Source: CAYFZO01 sp965223735 (GTDB taxonomy: Bacteria; Pseudomonadota; Gammaproteobacteria; Poriferisulfidales; Oxydemutatoraceae). Taken from it: 64,000 nucleotides of DNA. A program made the translations under genes and the position numbers. This document shows positions 34,318 through 44,245 of the stretch, one piece after another. The notes beneath the pieces were generated by a model. That model was not told the DNA's origin. It was given only the letters and a program-made list of their open reading frames with translations, and did no database searches. The stretch spans positions 992,001 to 1,056,000 of the forward strand of contig OZ245010.1 in assembly GCA_965223735.1 (NCBI GenBank), written 5' to 3'. How positions within the stretch are numbered: position 1 is the stretch's first letter; each line of letters opens with the position of its first letter.

Positions 34318-34326
34318 TGCTATAAT
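34318..34326 (+). promoter_or_regulatory. Extended -10 promoter of gltB
   Basis: TGCTATAAT, a TGn extended -10 with perfect TATAAT at 34321-34326, 36 bases upstream of gltB. No good -35 sits at standard spacing. The same TGCTATAATTT string precedes rpoD. Confidence 0.6.
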
Positions 34327-34361
34327 TTGAGGATTTAACGCACGCTGAACATCGTGAGATC

Positions 34362-37300
34362 ATGACAAAACCGGTTAAAAACGGCCTTTATTCTCCCGCT
34401 TTTGAGAAAGACAGTTGCGGCTTCGGCCTGATCGCCAACATGGACGGACGCGCCAGCCACTGGCTGGTCGCGACCGCGATCAAGTCGCTGGGGCGCCTGA
34501 CGCACCGAGGCGCCGTCGCCGCCGACGGCAAAACCGGCGACGGCTGCGGCCTGCTGCTGAAAAGCCCGGCGGACTATATGCGCCTGAAAGCCGAAGACGC
34601 GAAGATAAAAACCGGAAAATTGTTTGCGGTCGGCATCGTATTCCTGAATCAGGACCGAACGCGCGCCGAAGCGAGCAAAGCGGCGCTGGCGGCGGCTTTG
34701 AAAGAGCAGGGACTCGATCCCGCGGGCTGGCGTGAAGTGCCGATCAACCGCGAGGCCTGCGGCGAAGAAGCCCTGAACTCTTTGCCCCGCATTGAACAGA
34801 TCTTCGTCAACGCGAACGGATCGGATGACGGAAAAAACGTGGAGGACTTTGAACGTTCCCTGTTCATTGCACGCCGCCGCGCGGAAATCGCGATCGCGAA
34901 AAACGACGACACGTTTTACGTCACCGGGCTGTCGTCGCGCACCGTCATCTATAAAAGCTTGGTGATGCCGGAAAATCTGCCGGTTTTCTACGAGGATCTG
35001 AACGATGTCCATCTGGAAACCTCCATCTGCGTTTTTCATCAGCGATTTTCGACCAACACCATGCCGCAGTGGTGGCTCGCGCAACCGTTCCGGTTTCTTG
35101 CACACAACGGCGAAATCAACACCATTCAGGGAAATCGTAACTGGGCGAATGCGCGTATGCATCAACTCAGAACCCCCAAACTGCCCGATCTGGGCGAGTT
35201 GTCGCCGCTGGTCTCGATGGAAGGTTCCGACTCGTGCACCCTGGACAATATGCTGGAGGTACTGCTCGCCGGCGGCATGGATATCTTCCGTGCGATGCGG
35301 TTGCTGATCCCGCCTGCGTGGCAAAACGTCGGGCATTTCGACCCGGACCTGCGCGCTTTTTACCGCTACCACGCGATGTGCATGGAGCCCTGGGACGGCC
35401 CCGCGGGAATCGTCCTGACCGACGGACGCTACGCCGCCTGCATTCTCGACCGCAACGGACTGCGGCCCGCACGTTACGTGATCACCAGGGACCGACACAT
35501 CACGCTTGCGTCCGAGATCGGTGTTTACGACTACCAGCCCGACGAAGTGCAGGCCAAAGGACGGCTCGGACCGGGCGAGATGCTAGCGGTTGACTCCGAG
35601 ACCGGTAGGCTCCTGTCACCCCGGACTATAGACGAAAACCTCAAGGGCCGTCGGCCTTATCGTGAATGGCTCAAAGACAACCTGCGGACGATCGCGACGC
35701 CGGTCAAAGGCATTCCGCTTACCCGCTCAGTGATTCCGCAACACAAACTCGCAGTCCATGAAAAGATGTTCGGCGTCACTTTCGAGGAAAAGGATCAAGT
35801 TATCCGCGTTCTCGCCGAGGCCGGCCAGGAAGCGGTCGGGTCGATGGGGGACGACACGCCGCTGCCGGTCATGTCGCGGCAAATTCGCCTGCTGACGGAT
35901 AATTTCCGCCAGCAATTCGCTCAGGTGACCAATCCGCCGATAGATCCCCTGCGCGAGCAGATCGTGATGTCGCTCGAAACCTGCTTTGGCCGGGAATACA
36001 ACCCGTTTGAAACATCCCGGGAAAGCGCAAAGCGCATTTCGCTCAAGTCTCCGGTGTTATCCGAGCACAAATTCCGTGAAATCCTGGCTGTCGGGCTTCC
36101 CGGGTACCGCCACGAGATATTTGACCTGAACATTCCGGCCGATATCGACCTGAAAACGGGAATAGAAAACCTGTGCGACAAAGTGGTCGAGGCGGTGACA
36201 AATAGAGACGTCTCGCTTGTCGTTCTGTCGGACCGGAACATCCGGCGCGAGCGGGTGCCGATACATGCATTGCTCGCCTGCGGCGCGGTGCATCACCGTC
36301 TGATCGATGAAAAACTGCGTTGCCGCACAAATATCGTTATCGAAACGGGCTTCGCGCGGGACCCGCATCACTTTGCAACGCTGATCGGCTACGGGGCGAC
36401 CGCGGTGTTTCCCTATCTGGCCTATCAAGTGCTCGGCGACCTGCACCGCACCGGGAAAGCCGGCGAAGAGGTCATCACCCCTTCGGTGCTGGGAGCAAAT
36501 TACCGCAACGGGATCAACAAGGGACTCTACAAAATCATGTCCAAAATGGGGATCTCGACAATCACGAGTTATCGCGGAGCGCAGTTGTTTGAAATTGTCG
36601 GTTTGCACGACGAAGTTGTGAACCTATGCTTCAAAGGCACAGTCAGCCGATTGCAGGGTACAACTTTTGCACAGTTGCACGACGATCACCTGCGCCTGGT
36701 CTGGCAGGCGTGGAACCCACAAAAGTCCATCGCGCAGGGCGGCCTGCTGAAATACATACACGCCGGCGAATACCACGCGTACAATCCGGACGTCGTGCAG
36801 TATCTGCACCGGGCGGTGCGCAGCGGCGACTACGCCGACTATAAGAACTTCGCCGACCACGTGAACAAGCGCCCGCCGATCGTGCTGCGCGACCTGATGC
36901 CCCTGAAAGAAGCCGCCTCCCCGATACCGCTCGAAGAGGTCGAACCGATTGAAGCGATCTTTCCGCGCTTTAATTCAGCCGGGATGTCGCTGGGCGCCCT
37001 GTCGCCGGACGCGCACGAAACCCTGGCGCAGGCGATGAACCGTCTCGGCGGATACTCAAACTCGGGCGAAGGCGGCGAAGATCCTACCCGCTACGGCACC
37101 GAAAAGTCGTCGAGAATCAAGCAAGTGGCGTCGGGACGGTTCGGCGTGACGCCACATTATCTGGTGAACGCCGACGTATTGCAGATCAAGATCGCACAAG
37201 GCGCAAAGCCGGGAGAGGGTGGACAGTTGCCCGGAGATAAGGTCAACGCGATGATCGCAAAGTTGCGCTACTCAAACGAGGGGATCTCCCTGATATCCCC

Positions 37301-38843
37301 CCCGCCCCATCACGACATCTACTCGATTGAAGACCTCGCGCAATTGATCTTCGACCTGAAACAGGTAAACCCCGACACGCTGGTCTCGGTGAAACTGGTT
37401 GCCGAAGCGGGCGTCGGCACCATCGCCGCGGGCGTCGCCAAAGCGTATGCCGATCTGATCACGATCTCAGGGTACGACGGCGGCACCGGCGCGAGTCCGC
37501 TGACCAGCATCAAATACGCCGGGGCGCCGTGGGAATTGGGGCTCAGCGAAACCAATCAGGTGTTGCGCACAAACGGCCTGCGCGACAAGGTACGCCTGCA
37601 GACCGACGGCGGCCTGAAAACCGGCCTCGACGTGATCAAAGCGGCGATCCTGGGCGCCGAAAGTTTCGGTTTCGGTACCGCGCCGATGGTGGCGATGGGA
37701 TGCAAGTACCTGCGCATCTGCCACCTGAACAACTGCGCGACCGGCGTCGCCACGCAAAATCAGGTTCTCAGGCTCCAGCATTTCATCGGCAAGGCCGACA
37801 TGGTAATGAACTATTTTAAATTCGTCGCAACGGAAACGCGCGAATGGATGGCAAAACTGGGCGTCAGGAAACTCGAAGACCTGATCGGGCACACCTCTTT
37901 TCTCGAGGCCGGGACAGGAGAGACACAAAAGCAGGAATGTCTCGACCTGACCCCGATCCTGTCGAACGCGGCAGTTCCAGAAAATGCGCCCCGGTTTTGC
38001 ACGAACGACAGAAATACCCCGTTCGACCGGGGAGAACTCGCCGAGCGGATGGTCGCCGACACGCTCGGCGCGATTGAAAACAAGCGCGGCGGCGAGTTTC
38101 ACTATCCCATCAACAATACAAACCGCTCGATCGGCGCGCGCGTGTCGGGAGAGATTGCCGGACGCTACGGCAACTACGGCATGCAGGATGCGCCGATCAG
38201 AATCAACTTCACCGGCACCGCGGGGCAAAGCTTCGGCGTGTGGAATGCGGGCGGCCTGCATTTGCATCTGGAGGGAGACGTGAATGATTACGCGGGCAAA
38301 GGCATGGCCGCCGGGGAAATAGTTCTTCGCCCGCCCGCGGCGGCGACTACGGTCAGCAATGAAACCCCGATTGCCGGGAATACCTGCCTGTACGGCGCAA
38401 CCGGCGGCAAGTTTTTCGCCGCGGGCATCGCGGGCGAACGCTTTGCGGTCAGGAATTCGGGCGCGGTCGCAGTTGTCGAGGGTGTCGGCGATCACGGCTG
38501 CGAATACATGACCGGCGGTTCGGTCACGGTGCTCGGCGCAACCGGGCTGAACTTCGGCGCCGGCATGACCGGCGGCTTCGCACTGATTCTGGACGAAGAA
38601 AACCGCTTCAACGACCATTGCAATCACTCGCTCGTGGAAATTCAACGCATAGACGCCGAGAAAATGGAACAGCATCGCAAATATCTGTACGCACTGCTTG
38701 TCGAATATGCCGAAAAGACCGGAAGTTCATGGGGGCAAAAGATCCTCGACGATTTTTCCAGCCATCTCCCGCTGTTTTATCTGGTCAAGCCTAAAGCGGT
38801 TGAACTCGAAACGCTGATAAGCAATCTGCACGAAGCCGCGTAA
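34362..38843 (+). CDS. gltB: Glutamate synthase large (alpha) subunit GltB
   Basis: A 1493-residue protein of full family length. The N-terminal class II amidotransferase domain has the Cys nucleophile in KDSCGFGLIANMDG, probably exposed by removing a short propeptide, and later FSTNTMPQWWLAQPFRFLAH with NGEINT. The FMN domain has YDGGTGASPLTSIKYAG, and the [3Fe-4S] region is GCKYLRICHLNNCATGVATQ. The C-terminal beta-helix has repeated G-rich turns. It makes glutamate with GltD, which here lies upstream of it, separated by mrcA, aroKB and hemE. Primase dnaG starts only 42 bases downstream. Confidence 0.97.
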   Translation: MTKPVKNGLYSPAFEKDSCGFGLIANMDGRASHWLVATAIKSLGRLTHRGAVAADGKTGDGCGLLLKSPADYMRLKAEDAKIKTGKLFAVGIVFLNQDRTRAEASKAALAAALKEQGLDPAGWREVPINREACGEEALNSLPRIEQIFVNANGSDDGKNVEDFERSLFIARRRAEIAIAKNDDTFYVTGLSSRTVIYKSLVMPENLPVFYEDLNDVHLETSICVFHQRFSTNTMPQWWLAQPFRFLAHNGEINTIQGNRNWANARMHQLRTPKLPDLGELSPLVSMEGSDSCTLDNMLEVLLAGGMDIFRAMRLLIPPAWQNVGHFDPDLRAFYRYHAMCMEPWDGPAGIVLTDGRYAACILDRNGLRPARYVITRDRHITLASEIGVYDYQPDEVQAKGRLGPGEMLAVDSETGRLLSPRTIDENLKGRRPYREWLKDNLRTIATPVKGIPLTRSVIPQHKLAVHEKMFGVTFEEKDQVIRVLAEAGQEAVGSMGDDTPLPVMSRQIRLLTDNFRQQFAQVTNPPIDPLREQIVMSLETCFGREYNPFETSRESAKRISLKSPVLSEHKFREILAVGLPGYRHEIFDLNIPADIDLKTGIENLCDKVVEAVTNRDVSLVVLSDRNIRRERVPIHALLACGAVHHRLIDEKLRCRTNIVIETGFARDPHHFATLIGYGATAVFPYLAYQVLGDLHRTGKAGEEVITPSVLGANYRNGINKGLYKIMSKMGISTITSYRGAQLFEIVGLHDEVVNLCFKGTVSRLQGTTFAQLHDDHLRLVWQAWNPQKSIAQGGLLKYIHAGEYHAYNPDVVQYLHRAVRSGDYADYKNFADHVNKRPPIVLRDLMPLKEAASPIPLEEVEPIEAIFPRFNSAGMSLGALSPDAHETLAQAMNRLGGYSNSGEGGEDPTRYGTEKSSRIKQVASGRFGVTPHYLVNADVLQIKIAQGAKPGEGGQLPGDKVNAMIAKLRYSNEGISLISPPPHHDIYSIEDLAQLIFDLKQVNPDTLVSVKLVAEAGVGTIAAGVAKAYADLITISGYDGGTGASPLTSIKYAGAPWELGLSETNQVLRTNGLRDKVRLQTDGGLKTGLDVIKAAILGAESFGFGTAPMVAMGCKYLRICHLNNCATGVATQNQVLRLQHFIGKADMVMNYFKFVATETREWMAKLGVRKLEDLIGHTSFLEAGTGETQKQECLDLTPILSNAAVPENAPRFCTNDRNTPFDRGELAERMVADTLGAIENKRGGEFHYPINNTNRSIGARVSGEIAGRYGNYGMQDAPIRINFTGTAGQSFGVWNAGGLHLHLEGDVNDYAGKGMAAGEIVLRPPAAATTVSNETPIAGNTCLYGATGGKFFAAGIAGERFAVRNSGAVAVVEGVGDHGCEYMTGGSVTVLGATGLNFGAGMTGGFALILDEENRFNDHCNHSLVEIQRIDAEKMEQHRKYLYALLVEYAEKTGSSWGQKILDDFSSHLPLFYLVKPKAVELETLISNLHEAA

Positions 38844-38885
38844 TAACATAAGCCGGTACGGCTGAAACGACACGGTTGCACAGGA

Positions 38886-40613
38886 ATGGCCGGCAGAATT
38901 CCTTCCAATTTCATAGATGAGCTGATCGCGAACAGCGACATCGTGGAACTCATCAACAGCTTCGTGCCCCTGCAGAAGAAGGGGCACGAATACATGGCGT
39001 GCTGCCCTTTCCACGACGAAAAAACGCCGTCGTTCTCGGTCAGCCCGCAAAAACAGTTTTACTACTGCTTCGGCTGCGGAGCAGGCGGGTCAATCGTCAA
39101 ATTCTTGATGGAGTATCAGAAAATGGACTTCGTCGAGGCGATTGAGACACTCGCCCAGTTCGCGGGGGTTGAAGTACCGCGCGAAGGAGGCAACCCGTCG
39201 GCGAACAAACAATACAAGCGCATATTGTCGGCACTCTCGAAAGCGGGCGAGTTCTACCGGAAAAATCTCGAGAGTATGCCTGTCGCCGCCGATTATCTCG
39301 CGCAACGCGGCATCGATCAGAACACGATGGCTGCTTTCAACCTAGGCTACGCCCCCGCCGGCTTTGACAATCTGAAACGCTTCTTCGGCAACGACTATAA
39401 CGAGCAGTTACTGCTGCACGCAGGCCTGCTTTCGAAAAAAGAAACCACGGGGCACACTTACGATAAATTTCGGGGTCGCCTGATGTTCCCGATACGCGAC
39501 AAACAGGGCCACACGATCGCTTTCGGCGGGCGCGTGATGAAAAATGAGGATCAGCCAAAATATCTGAACTCTCCGGAGACGGAAGTCTTTCACAAACGGC
39601 GCACGCTCTATGGCCGGTACGAGATCAGGGAAAACCGCAAACTCGATCAGGTCATTGTCGTCGAAGGCTACATGGACGTCGTTTCTCTCGCCGCTCACGG
39701 CGTTAAAAACGCGGTTGCAACATTGGGAACGGCGGTCACGCACGAACACATCCACCAGTTGTTCAAGTTATGCAACAGACTGATCTTCTGTTTCGACGGG
39801 GATCTTGCGGGACACAAGGCCGCCGTACTTGCGCTGAAACAGGCGCTCCCGCTTTTTCACGACGGACGGGCCGTCAACTTCATGTTTCTCCCGCAAGGAG
39901 AAGATCCAGACAGTTTTGTCAAAACCCACGGAAAAGAGGCAATGGAGAAGACCGTCGGCGAAGCGGTTCCGCTGTCGGTTTTCATGTTCGACCACCTGCG
40001 CGCAGAACTCAACTTGTCATTGCCCGAAGGACGCGCGGCTTTTGCAGACCGCGCCCGGCGGATACTGAACGAGCTCCCGCGCGGCGCCTTCCGTGATCTG
40101 ATCGCGAAGGAACTCGCCGACAGGGCCGGCGTCGAAACCGAACACTTGCTGTCGCAGAACGCAAAGCAGGACGCATTGCGTTCAGCGCAACCTCACGGCA
40201 GGCGAAAGATCGTCTATTCAGACGTACGCGTTGCGGTCGCCCTTCTTTTATCCGACCCTTCGCTCGCAAAACAGGCGCCGCCATGCGATGAGATCCGCAA
40301 AATAAACCGCCCCGGAACCGCGTTGCTCGCGGATATGCTCACACGCATCGGGAAAAACCCCGGAATAACAACGCCTGCGCTGCTCGAGCAATACCACGAC
40401 AGCGAATACGAACAATCCCTGATACGCTTGCTTGATTGGTCGCCGCCGCCGGATGCGGCCACCGAATTCGAGGGTGCCATGCAACATCTGCGCAAATTGT
40501 CAGAAAAGCAGATGTTTGAAAGCTTGATCGAAAAATTAGAGACCCAGGGCCTGGATAAAAAAGAAAAAGACAAACTGCAAAACTACCTGAGCCACAGATC
40601 CGGGTTGCAATGA
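38886..40613 (+). CDS. dnaG: DNA primase
   Basis: A 575-residue primase. The N-terminal CHC2 zinc finger is CCPFHDEKTPSFSVSPQKQF with YYCFGCG. The TOPRIM core contains VIVVEGYMDVVSLAAHGVKN, the acidic FCFDGDLAGHKA and GGRVMKN. A C-terminal helicase-binding region ends in a Lys-rich QGLDKKEKDKLQ. It makes RNA primers for replication. The start is 42 bases after gltB rather than behind rpsU, so gltB read-through may supply its mRNA. No obvious separate promoter is visible in the 42-base gap. Confidence 0.96.
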   Translation: MAGRIPSNFIDELIANSDIVELINSFVPLQKKGHEYMACCPFHDEKTPSFSVSPQKQFYYCFGCGAGGSIVKFLMEYQKMDFVEAIETLAQFAGVEVPREGGNPSANKQYKRILSALSKAGEFYRKNLESMPVAADYLAQRGIDQNTMAAFNLGYAPAGFDNLKRFFGNDYNEQLLLHAGLLSKKETTGHTYDKFRGRLMFPIRDKQGHTIAFGGRVMKNEDQPKYLNSPETEVFHKRRTLYGRYEIRENRKLDQVIVVEGYMDVVSLAAHGVKNAVATLGTAVTHEHIHQLFKLCNRLIFCFDGDLAGHKAAVLALKQALPLFHDGRAVNFMFLPQGEDPDSFVKTHGKEAMEKTVGEAVPLSVFMFDHLRAELNLSLPEGRAAFADRARRILNELPRGAFRDLIAKELADRAGVETEHLLSQNAKQDALRSAQPHGRRKIVYSDVRVAVALLLSDPSLAKQAPPCDEIRKINRPGTALLADMLTRIGKNPGITTPALLEQYHDSEYEQSLIRLLDWSPPPDAATEFEGAMQHLRKLSEKQMFESLIEKLETQGLDKKEKDKLQNYLSHRSGLQ

Positions 40614-40677
40614 CTTCAGAGCGGCTTTAACGCGATCACCGGGAGCAGGTCATTATGGGCTTTATGGCCACTATCTA

Positions 40678-40686
40678 TGCTATAAT
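40678..40686 (+). promoter_or_regulatory. Extended -10 promoter of rpoD in the dnaG-rpoD gap
   Basis: TGCTATAAT with TATAAT at 40681-40686, 56 bases before rpoD ATG. A weak -35-like TTTATG lies upstream at slightly short spacing. An internal promoter is common here because sigma-70 is needed in excess over primase. Confidence 0.6.
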
Positions 40687-40741
40687 TTACTGTTTATCTA
40701 TCTGAGGCGGGCGTAAACGTGCCAGAGAACGAGCGAACGCA

Positions 40742-42550
40742 ATGAAGTCAGCACAACAGCAACCATCAAAGATCAAAGACCTGATCGCCAAAGGCAACGA
40801 GCAGGGCTACCTCACTTACGCCGAGGTCAACGATCATTTGCCGCAGGACATTGTCGATCCCGAACAAATAGAGGACATCATCGGAATGCTCAACGACATG
40901 GGCATTACCGTCTATGAGAAAACTCCTGATGACAGCGACTTGCTGCTGAATAAAAGAGAGGTCGCGAACGAGACGGACGCGGAGGAAGCCGCGGCGGCGC
41001 TCGCAAGCGCAAGCAGTGATCTCGGGCGCACGACTGACCCGGTCAGAATGTATATGCGGGAAATGGGGTCGGTGAGCCTGCTCGACAGACACGGCGAAAT
41101 ACGGATTGCAAGACGCATTGAAGCCGGGCTGAATGAAGTATATCGCGCTTTGGGGCATTATCCACCTACGGCGGCAAATTTGCTCGAGGATTATAAAAAA
41201 ATCAAACAAGGCGAGACCAAGTTGGCTGAAATCGTCACCGACTTCATTGACCCCGAAGAATACGATCAGGGAAAGGAATTCACACCACCTCAACCGCCGG
41301 CCGCCAGAACAAACGCCGAAAAAAAAGAAGTTGAGATAGAAAAGATAACCGAAGAAGACGCCGAACAGTATTTCTCCAAGTTGAAACGGTTATACAAGCG
41401 TTGCCGAAGTAAAGCAGCCCGAAAGAGCGAGAAAAGTTACGCGCGTGCGCTCGAAAACATGGCCAATATGTTCATGGAATTCAAGCTGACGCCCGCGGTG
41501 ATCATCCGGCTCATTAAACAATTGAAAAGCAGTATCTCAGAAATACGCGCTCAGGAACGTATTCTGCTGAATATTTGCGTCAACAGATCCGCAATGCCGA
41601 GAAAGGATTTCGTTACAACCTTCAGGGACAATGAAACCGATCCGAAATGGTGGAAAAAGCATACAGCGCCGCGCGCCAAGTACTCTAAAAAACTGAAGGC
41701 TCACAAAAAGGAGTTCATGCGCGCTCAGGAACGGTTGAGGACGATTGAAGAAAAAGCTGGCCTGCCGATCAGGAAAATCAAGGAAATCGGGCGGCAGATC
41801 TCAACGGGAGAAGCCAAAGCGAGACGTGCGAAAAAGGAAATGGTCGAAGCCAATCTCAGGCTGGTCATCTCCATCGCAAAGAAATACATCAACCGGGGCC
41901 TGCAATTCCTGGATCTTATCCAGGAAGGCAACATCGGCCTGATGAAAGCCGTTGACAAATTTGAATACCGGCGGGGCTACAAATTCTCGACTTATGCGAC
42001 TTGGTGGATACGGCAGGCGATCACCCGCTCGATTGCGGATCAGGCGCGCACGATCCGTATCCCGGTACACATGATAGAGACAATTCACAAACTGAACCGC
42101 ATTTCAGGGCAATTGGTGCAGGAAATGGGGTGTGAACCGAAACCCGAAGAGTTGGCGAAAAGAATGGGCATACCCGAAGAAAAAGTCCGAAAAGTCATGA
42201 AGGTCGCAAAAGAGCCGGTTTCGATGGAAACCCCGATAGGGGACGACGAAGATTCGCACTTGGGAGACTTTATAGAAGACGAAACCACCGCGCTGCCGGA
42301 CGAGGCGACCATTGCCGACAGCCTCAAAGAAACGACGCACGAACTGCTCGCGTCGCTGACCCCGCGCGAAGCGAAAGTCCTGCGCATGAGATTTGGCGTC
42401 GATATGAATACCGACCACACGCTTGAAGAAGTCGGAAAACAATTTGATGTCACCCGGGAACGTATCCGCCAGATAGAAGCCAAGGCGTTGCGGAAACTGC
42501 GTCACCCCTCCCGTTCGGAGAAACTCAAAGGGTTCCTCGACAATGATTGA
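40742..42550 (+). CDS. rpoD: RNA polymerase primary sigma factor RpoD (sigma-70)
   Basis: A 602-residue group 1 sigma factor. Region 1.1 has KDLIAKGNEQGYLTYAEVND and region 1.2 has DPVRMYMREMGSVSLLDRHG. A nonconserved insert follows. Region 2 is VEANLRLVISIAKKYINRGL, then FLDLIQEGNIGLMKAVDKFE and FSTYATWWIRQAITRSI. Region 3 is MIETIHKLNRISGQL, and region 4 has LTPREAKVLRMRFG and the helix-turn-helix VTRERIRQIEAKALRKLRHP. It directs transcription of housekeeping genes. A tRNA gene follows 20 bases later. Confidence 0.97.
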   Translation: MKSAQQQPSKIKDLIAKGNEQGYLTYAEVNDHLPQDIVDPEQIEDIIGMLNDMGITVYEKTPDDSDLLLNKREVANETDAEEAAAALASASSDLGRTTDPVRMYMREMGSVSLLDRHGEIRIARRIEAGLNEVYRALGHYPPTAANLLEDYKKIKQGETKLAEIVTDFIDPEEYDQGKEFTPPQPPAARTNAEKKEVEIEKITEEDAEQYFSKLKRLYKRCRSKAARKSEKSYARALENMANMFMEFKLTPAVIIRLIKQLKSSISEIRAQERILLNICVNRSAMPRKDFVTTFRDNETDPKWWKKHTAPRAKYSKKLKAHKKEFMRAQERLRTIEEKAGLPIRKIKEIGRQISTGEAKARRAKKEMVEANLRLVISIAKKYINRGLQFLDLIQEGNIGLMKAVDKFEYRRGYKFSTYATWWIRQAITRSIADQARTIRIPVHMIETIHKLNRISGQLVQEMGCEPKPEELAKRMGIPEEKVRKVMKVAKEPVSMETPIGDDEDSHLGDFIEDETTALPDEATIADSLKETTHELLASLTPREAKVLRMRFGVDMNTDHTLEEVGKQFDVTRERIRQIEAKALRKLRHPSRSEKLKGFLDND

Positions 42551-42570
42551 CACCGCAAAGCTCCAAGCAC

Positions 42571-42647
42571 GGGCCTGTAGCTCAGCCGGTCAGAGCAGGG
42601 GACTCATAATCCTTTGGTCGCAGGTTCGAATCCTGCCGGGCCCACCA
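42571..42647 (+). tRNA. tRNA with anticodon CAT, probably tRNA-Ile2
   Basis: A 77-nt cloverleaf. GGGCCTG pairs imperfectly with CGGGCCC, with encoded ACCA. The D arm is GCTCAGCCGGTCAGAGC, the anticodon loop CTCATAA and the T arm GCAGGTTCGAATCCTGC. CAT can be elongator Met or Ile2 (lysidine-modified). A variable region TTGGTC like E. coli ileX and the position right after rpoD favour Ile2. Confidence 0.9.
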
Positions 42648-42688
42648 TGCGAATCCGGAACATGGCCCTCCGGGGAAGTTATTCCAAA

Positions 42689-44239
42689 ATGAACAGCCGG
42701 TCTCTTTTTTTATTGACCGCATTATCTTTATCGTGCGGAGACGTATCGGCATTGGAAATCTGCACCGACCACAGCCCAGCCGCAGTCGCGAACGTCCTGA
42801 GGATTAACATTGAAGAAAAACCGCGACACCGCAACGACCGACCGAATATAGTGGTTATCCTCGTCGACGACATGGGCCATGGGGATTTATCAATCTATGC
42901 AGGCGACATCCCCACACCTAACATCGACAGACTCGCTGAAGAAGGCGCCAGATTCACGGACGGCTACAGCGCGTCTCCTCTATGTTCCCCATCCCGCGGA
43001 GGCCTGATGACCGGAAAACAGCCCGCCTCCATCAAGCACTTTTACAATTTCGTTGATCAATTTAAACATGGATTATCGCTTGCGGAAAAAACGATGGCCG
43101 ATTATTTCAAGGAAATCGGCTATGTGACGGGTATCGTCGGCAAATGGCATCTGGGATCAAGCGACAAGCACACTCCCGACAACAGAGGCTTTGATGAATA
43201 TTTCTATGACCGTCATCAGAATGTTCATCATAATGTTCATCATATTCCTGGCAAGTTTCATCATTATCAGTCGGAAAGTTATGTTTCACGGTTTGAGCAC
43301 AACCTCAACCCGAGCATACTGAGCATCATGGGACCATGCGACAGAGAGAATAAATATCTCACTGATATGGAAGGGCTGGAGGCATCCGCTTTTATTTTGA
43401 GGAATAGAAACAGGCCCTTCTTCCTGTATCTGTCCACTGCAGCACCACATGCACCTCATTATCCCAGACAAGAAAGCCTGATGAAGCGTCTTTCTTATTA
43501 CAGAATACCCGGCTATGCCCGAAAGATTTTTGATCGGCCGCAAAGGCAGTACTACAGAATGTTGATTCAATTGGACGAGGCCATAGGGCGTGTAGTCGAG
43601 ACCATTGACCAATCGGGTCTGTCAGAAAACACTCTGATCTGGTTTCTGAGTGACAATGGGGGCTGGACTTGGGGAGATAATCTAGCAGCATCCGACAGTG
43701 GGGCATTAAAAGGAAAAAAAGGAACTCTTTATGAAGGCGGTATCCGCGTACCTTTCATCGCCCGCTGGACAGGAGTAATCCCGCCGGCAATTCATGAATG
43801 GCCGATAATCTCTCTTGATATTCTGCCGACATCACTGGCGGCGGCAAAAGGTTCTCCGGAAATAAGTGAATTTTCTCATCTCCACGGCGTGAACATGCTC
43901 CCGTACCTCAGGGAAAAATCCCCGCCGCCGGACCGGGATCTTTACTGGAGAATTCGCTATACTCCTGACAGGAGTAGGAGTATTACGAAACCGGATAACA
44001 TCTATATGACCAGGAGCGCAATCCGATCCGGACAGTGGAAACTGATCAGCCATACCATACAAGGCAAAGCCCTGAAGCATGAACTATACGATTTACAAAA
44101 TGATATCGCCGAAAGAAATAATCTTCTCATGCATTCTAATATTTATCTCATATATTCTTTCGTCAAAAGAAAACATCTCAAAACTTTTCTACGCCTTCAG
44201 AAGAAATTAGAATCAGAAACATCACTCTTGCCTAACTAG
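42689..44239 (+). CDS. Secreted type I sulfatase (arylsulfatase/GALNS-like), copy 1
   Basis: About 516 residues from ATG 42689; the longer frame begins inside the tRNA. An N-terminal signal peptide (MNSRSLFLLTALSLSCGD) is followed by metal-binding Asp residues in PNIVVILVDDMGHGD and the formylglycine motif C99-S-P-S-R (residues 99-103). YVTGIVGKWHLG, LSDNGGWTWGDN and KGTLYEGGIRVPFI are other conserved blocks. The enzyme removes sulfate esters from an unknown substrate, probably in the periplasm, after its Cys is oxidised by a maturase not seen here. It is 6 bases before a related sulfatase gene. AT-rich codons in the middle (DRHQNVHHNVHH) are unlike the neighbours. Confidence 0.9.
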   Translation: MNSRSLFLLTALSLSCGDVSALEICTDHSPAAVANVLRINIEEKPRHRNDRPNIVVILVDDMGHGDLSIYAGDIPTPNIDRLAEEGARFTDGYSASPLCSPSRGGLMTGKQPASIKHFYNFVDQFKHGLSLAEKTMADYFKEIGYVTGIVGKWHLGSSDKHTPDNRGFDEYFYDRHQNVHHNVHHIPGKFHHYQSESYVSRFEHNLNPSILSIMGPCDRENKYLTDMEGLEASAFILRNRNRPFFLYLSTAAPHAPHYPRQESLMKRLSYYRIPGYARKIFDRPQRQYYRMLIQLDEAIGRVVETIDQSGLSENTLIWFLSDNGGWTWGDNLAASDSGALKGKKGTLYEGGIRVPFIARWTGVIPPAIHEWPIISLDILPTSLAAAKGSPEISEFSHLHGVNMLPYLREKSPPPDRDLYWRIRYTPDRSRSITKPDNIYMTRSAIRSGQWKLISHTIQGKALKHELYDLQNDIAERNNLLMHSNIYLIYSFVKRKHLKTFLRLQKKLESETSLLPN

Positions 44240-44245
44240 CCGGCC

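Noticed and set aside
42614..42688. Upstream start for sulfatase 1
   Set aside because: The extra 25 codons begin inside the tRNA gene, and the signal peptide begins at 42689.
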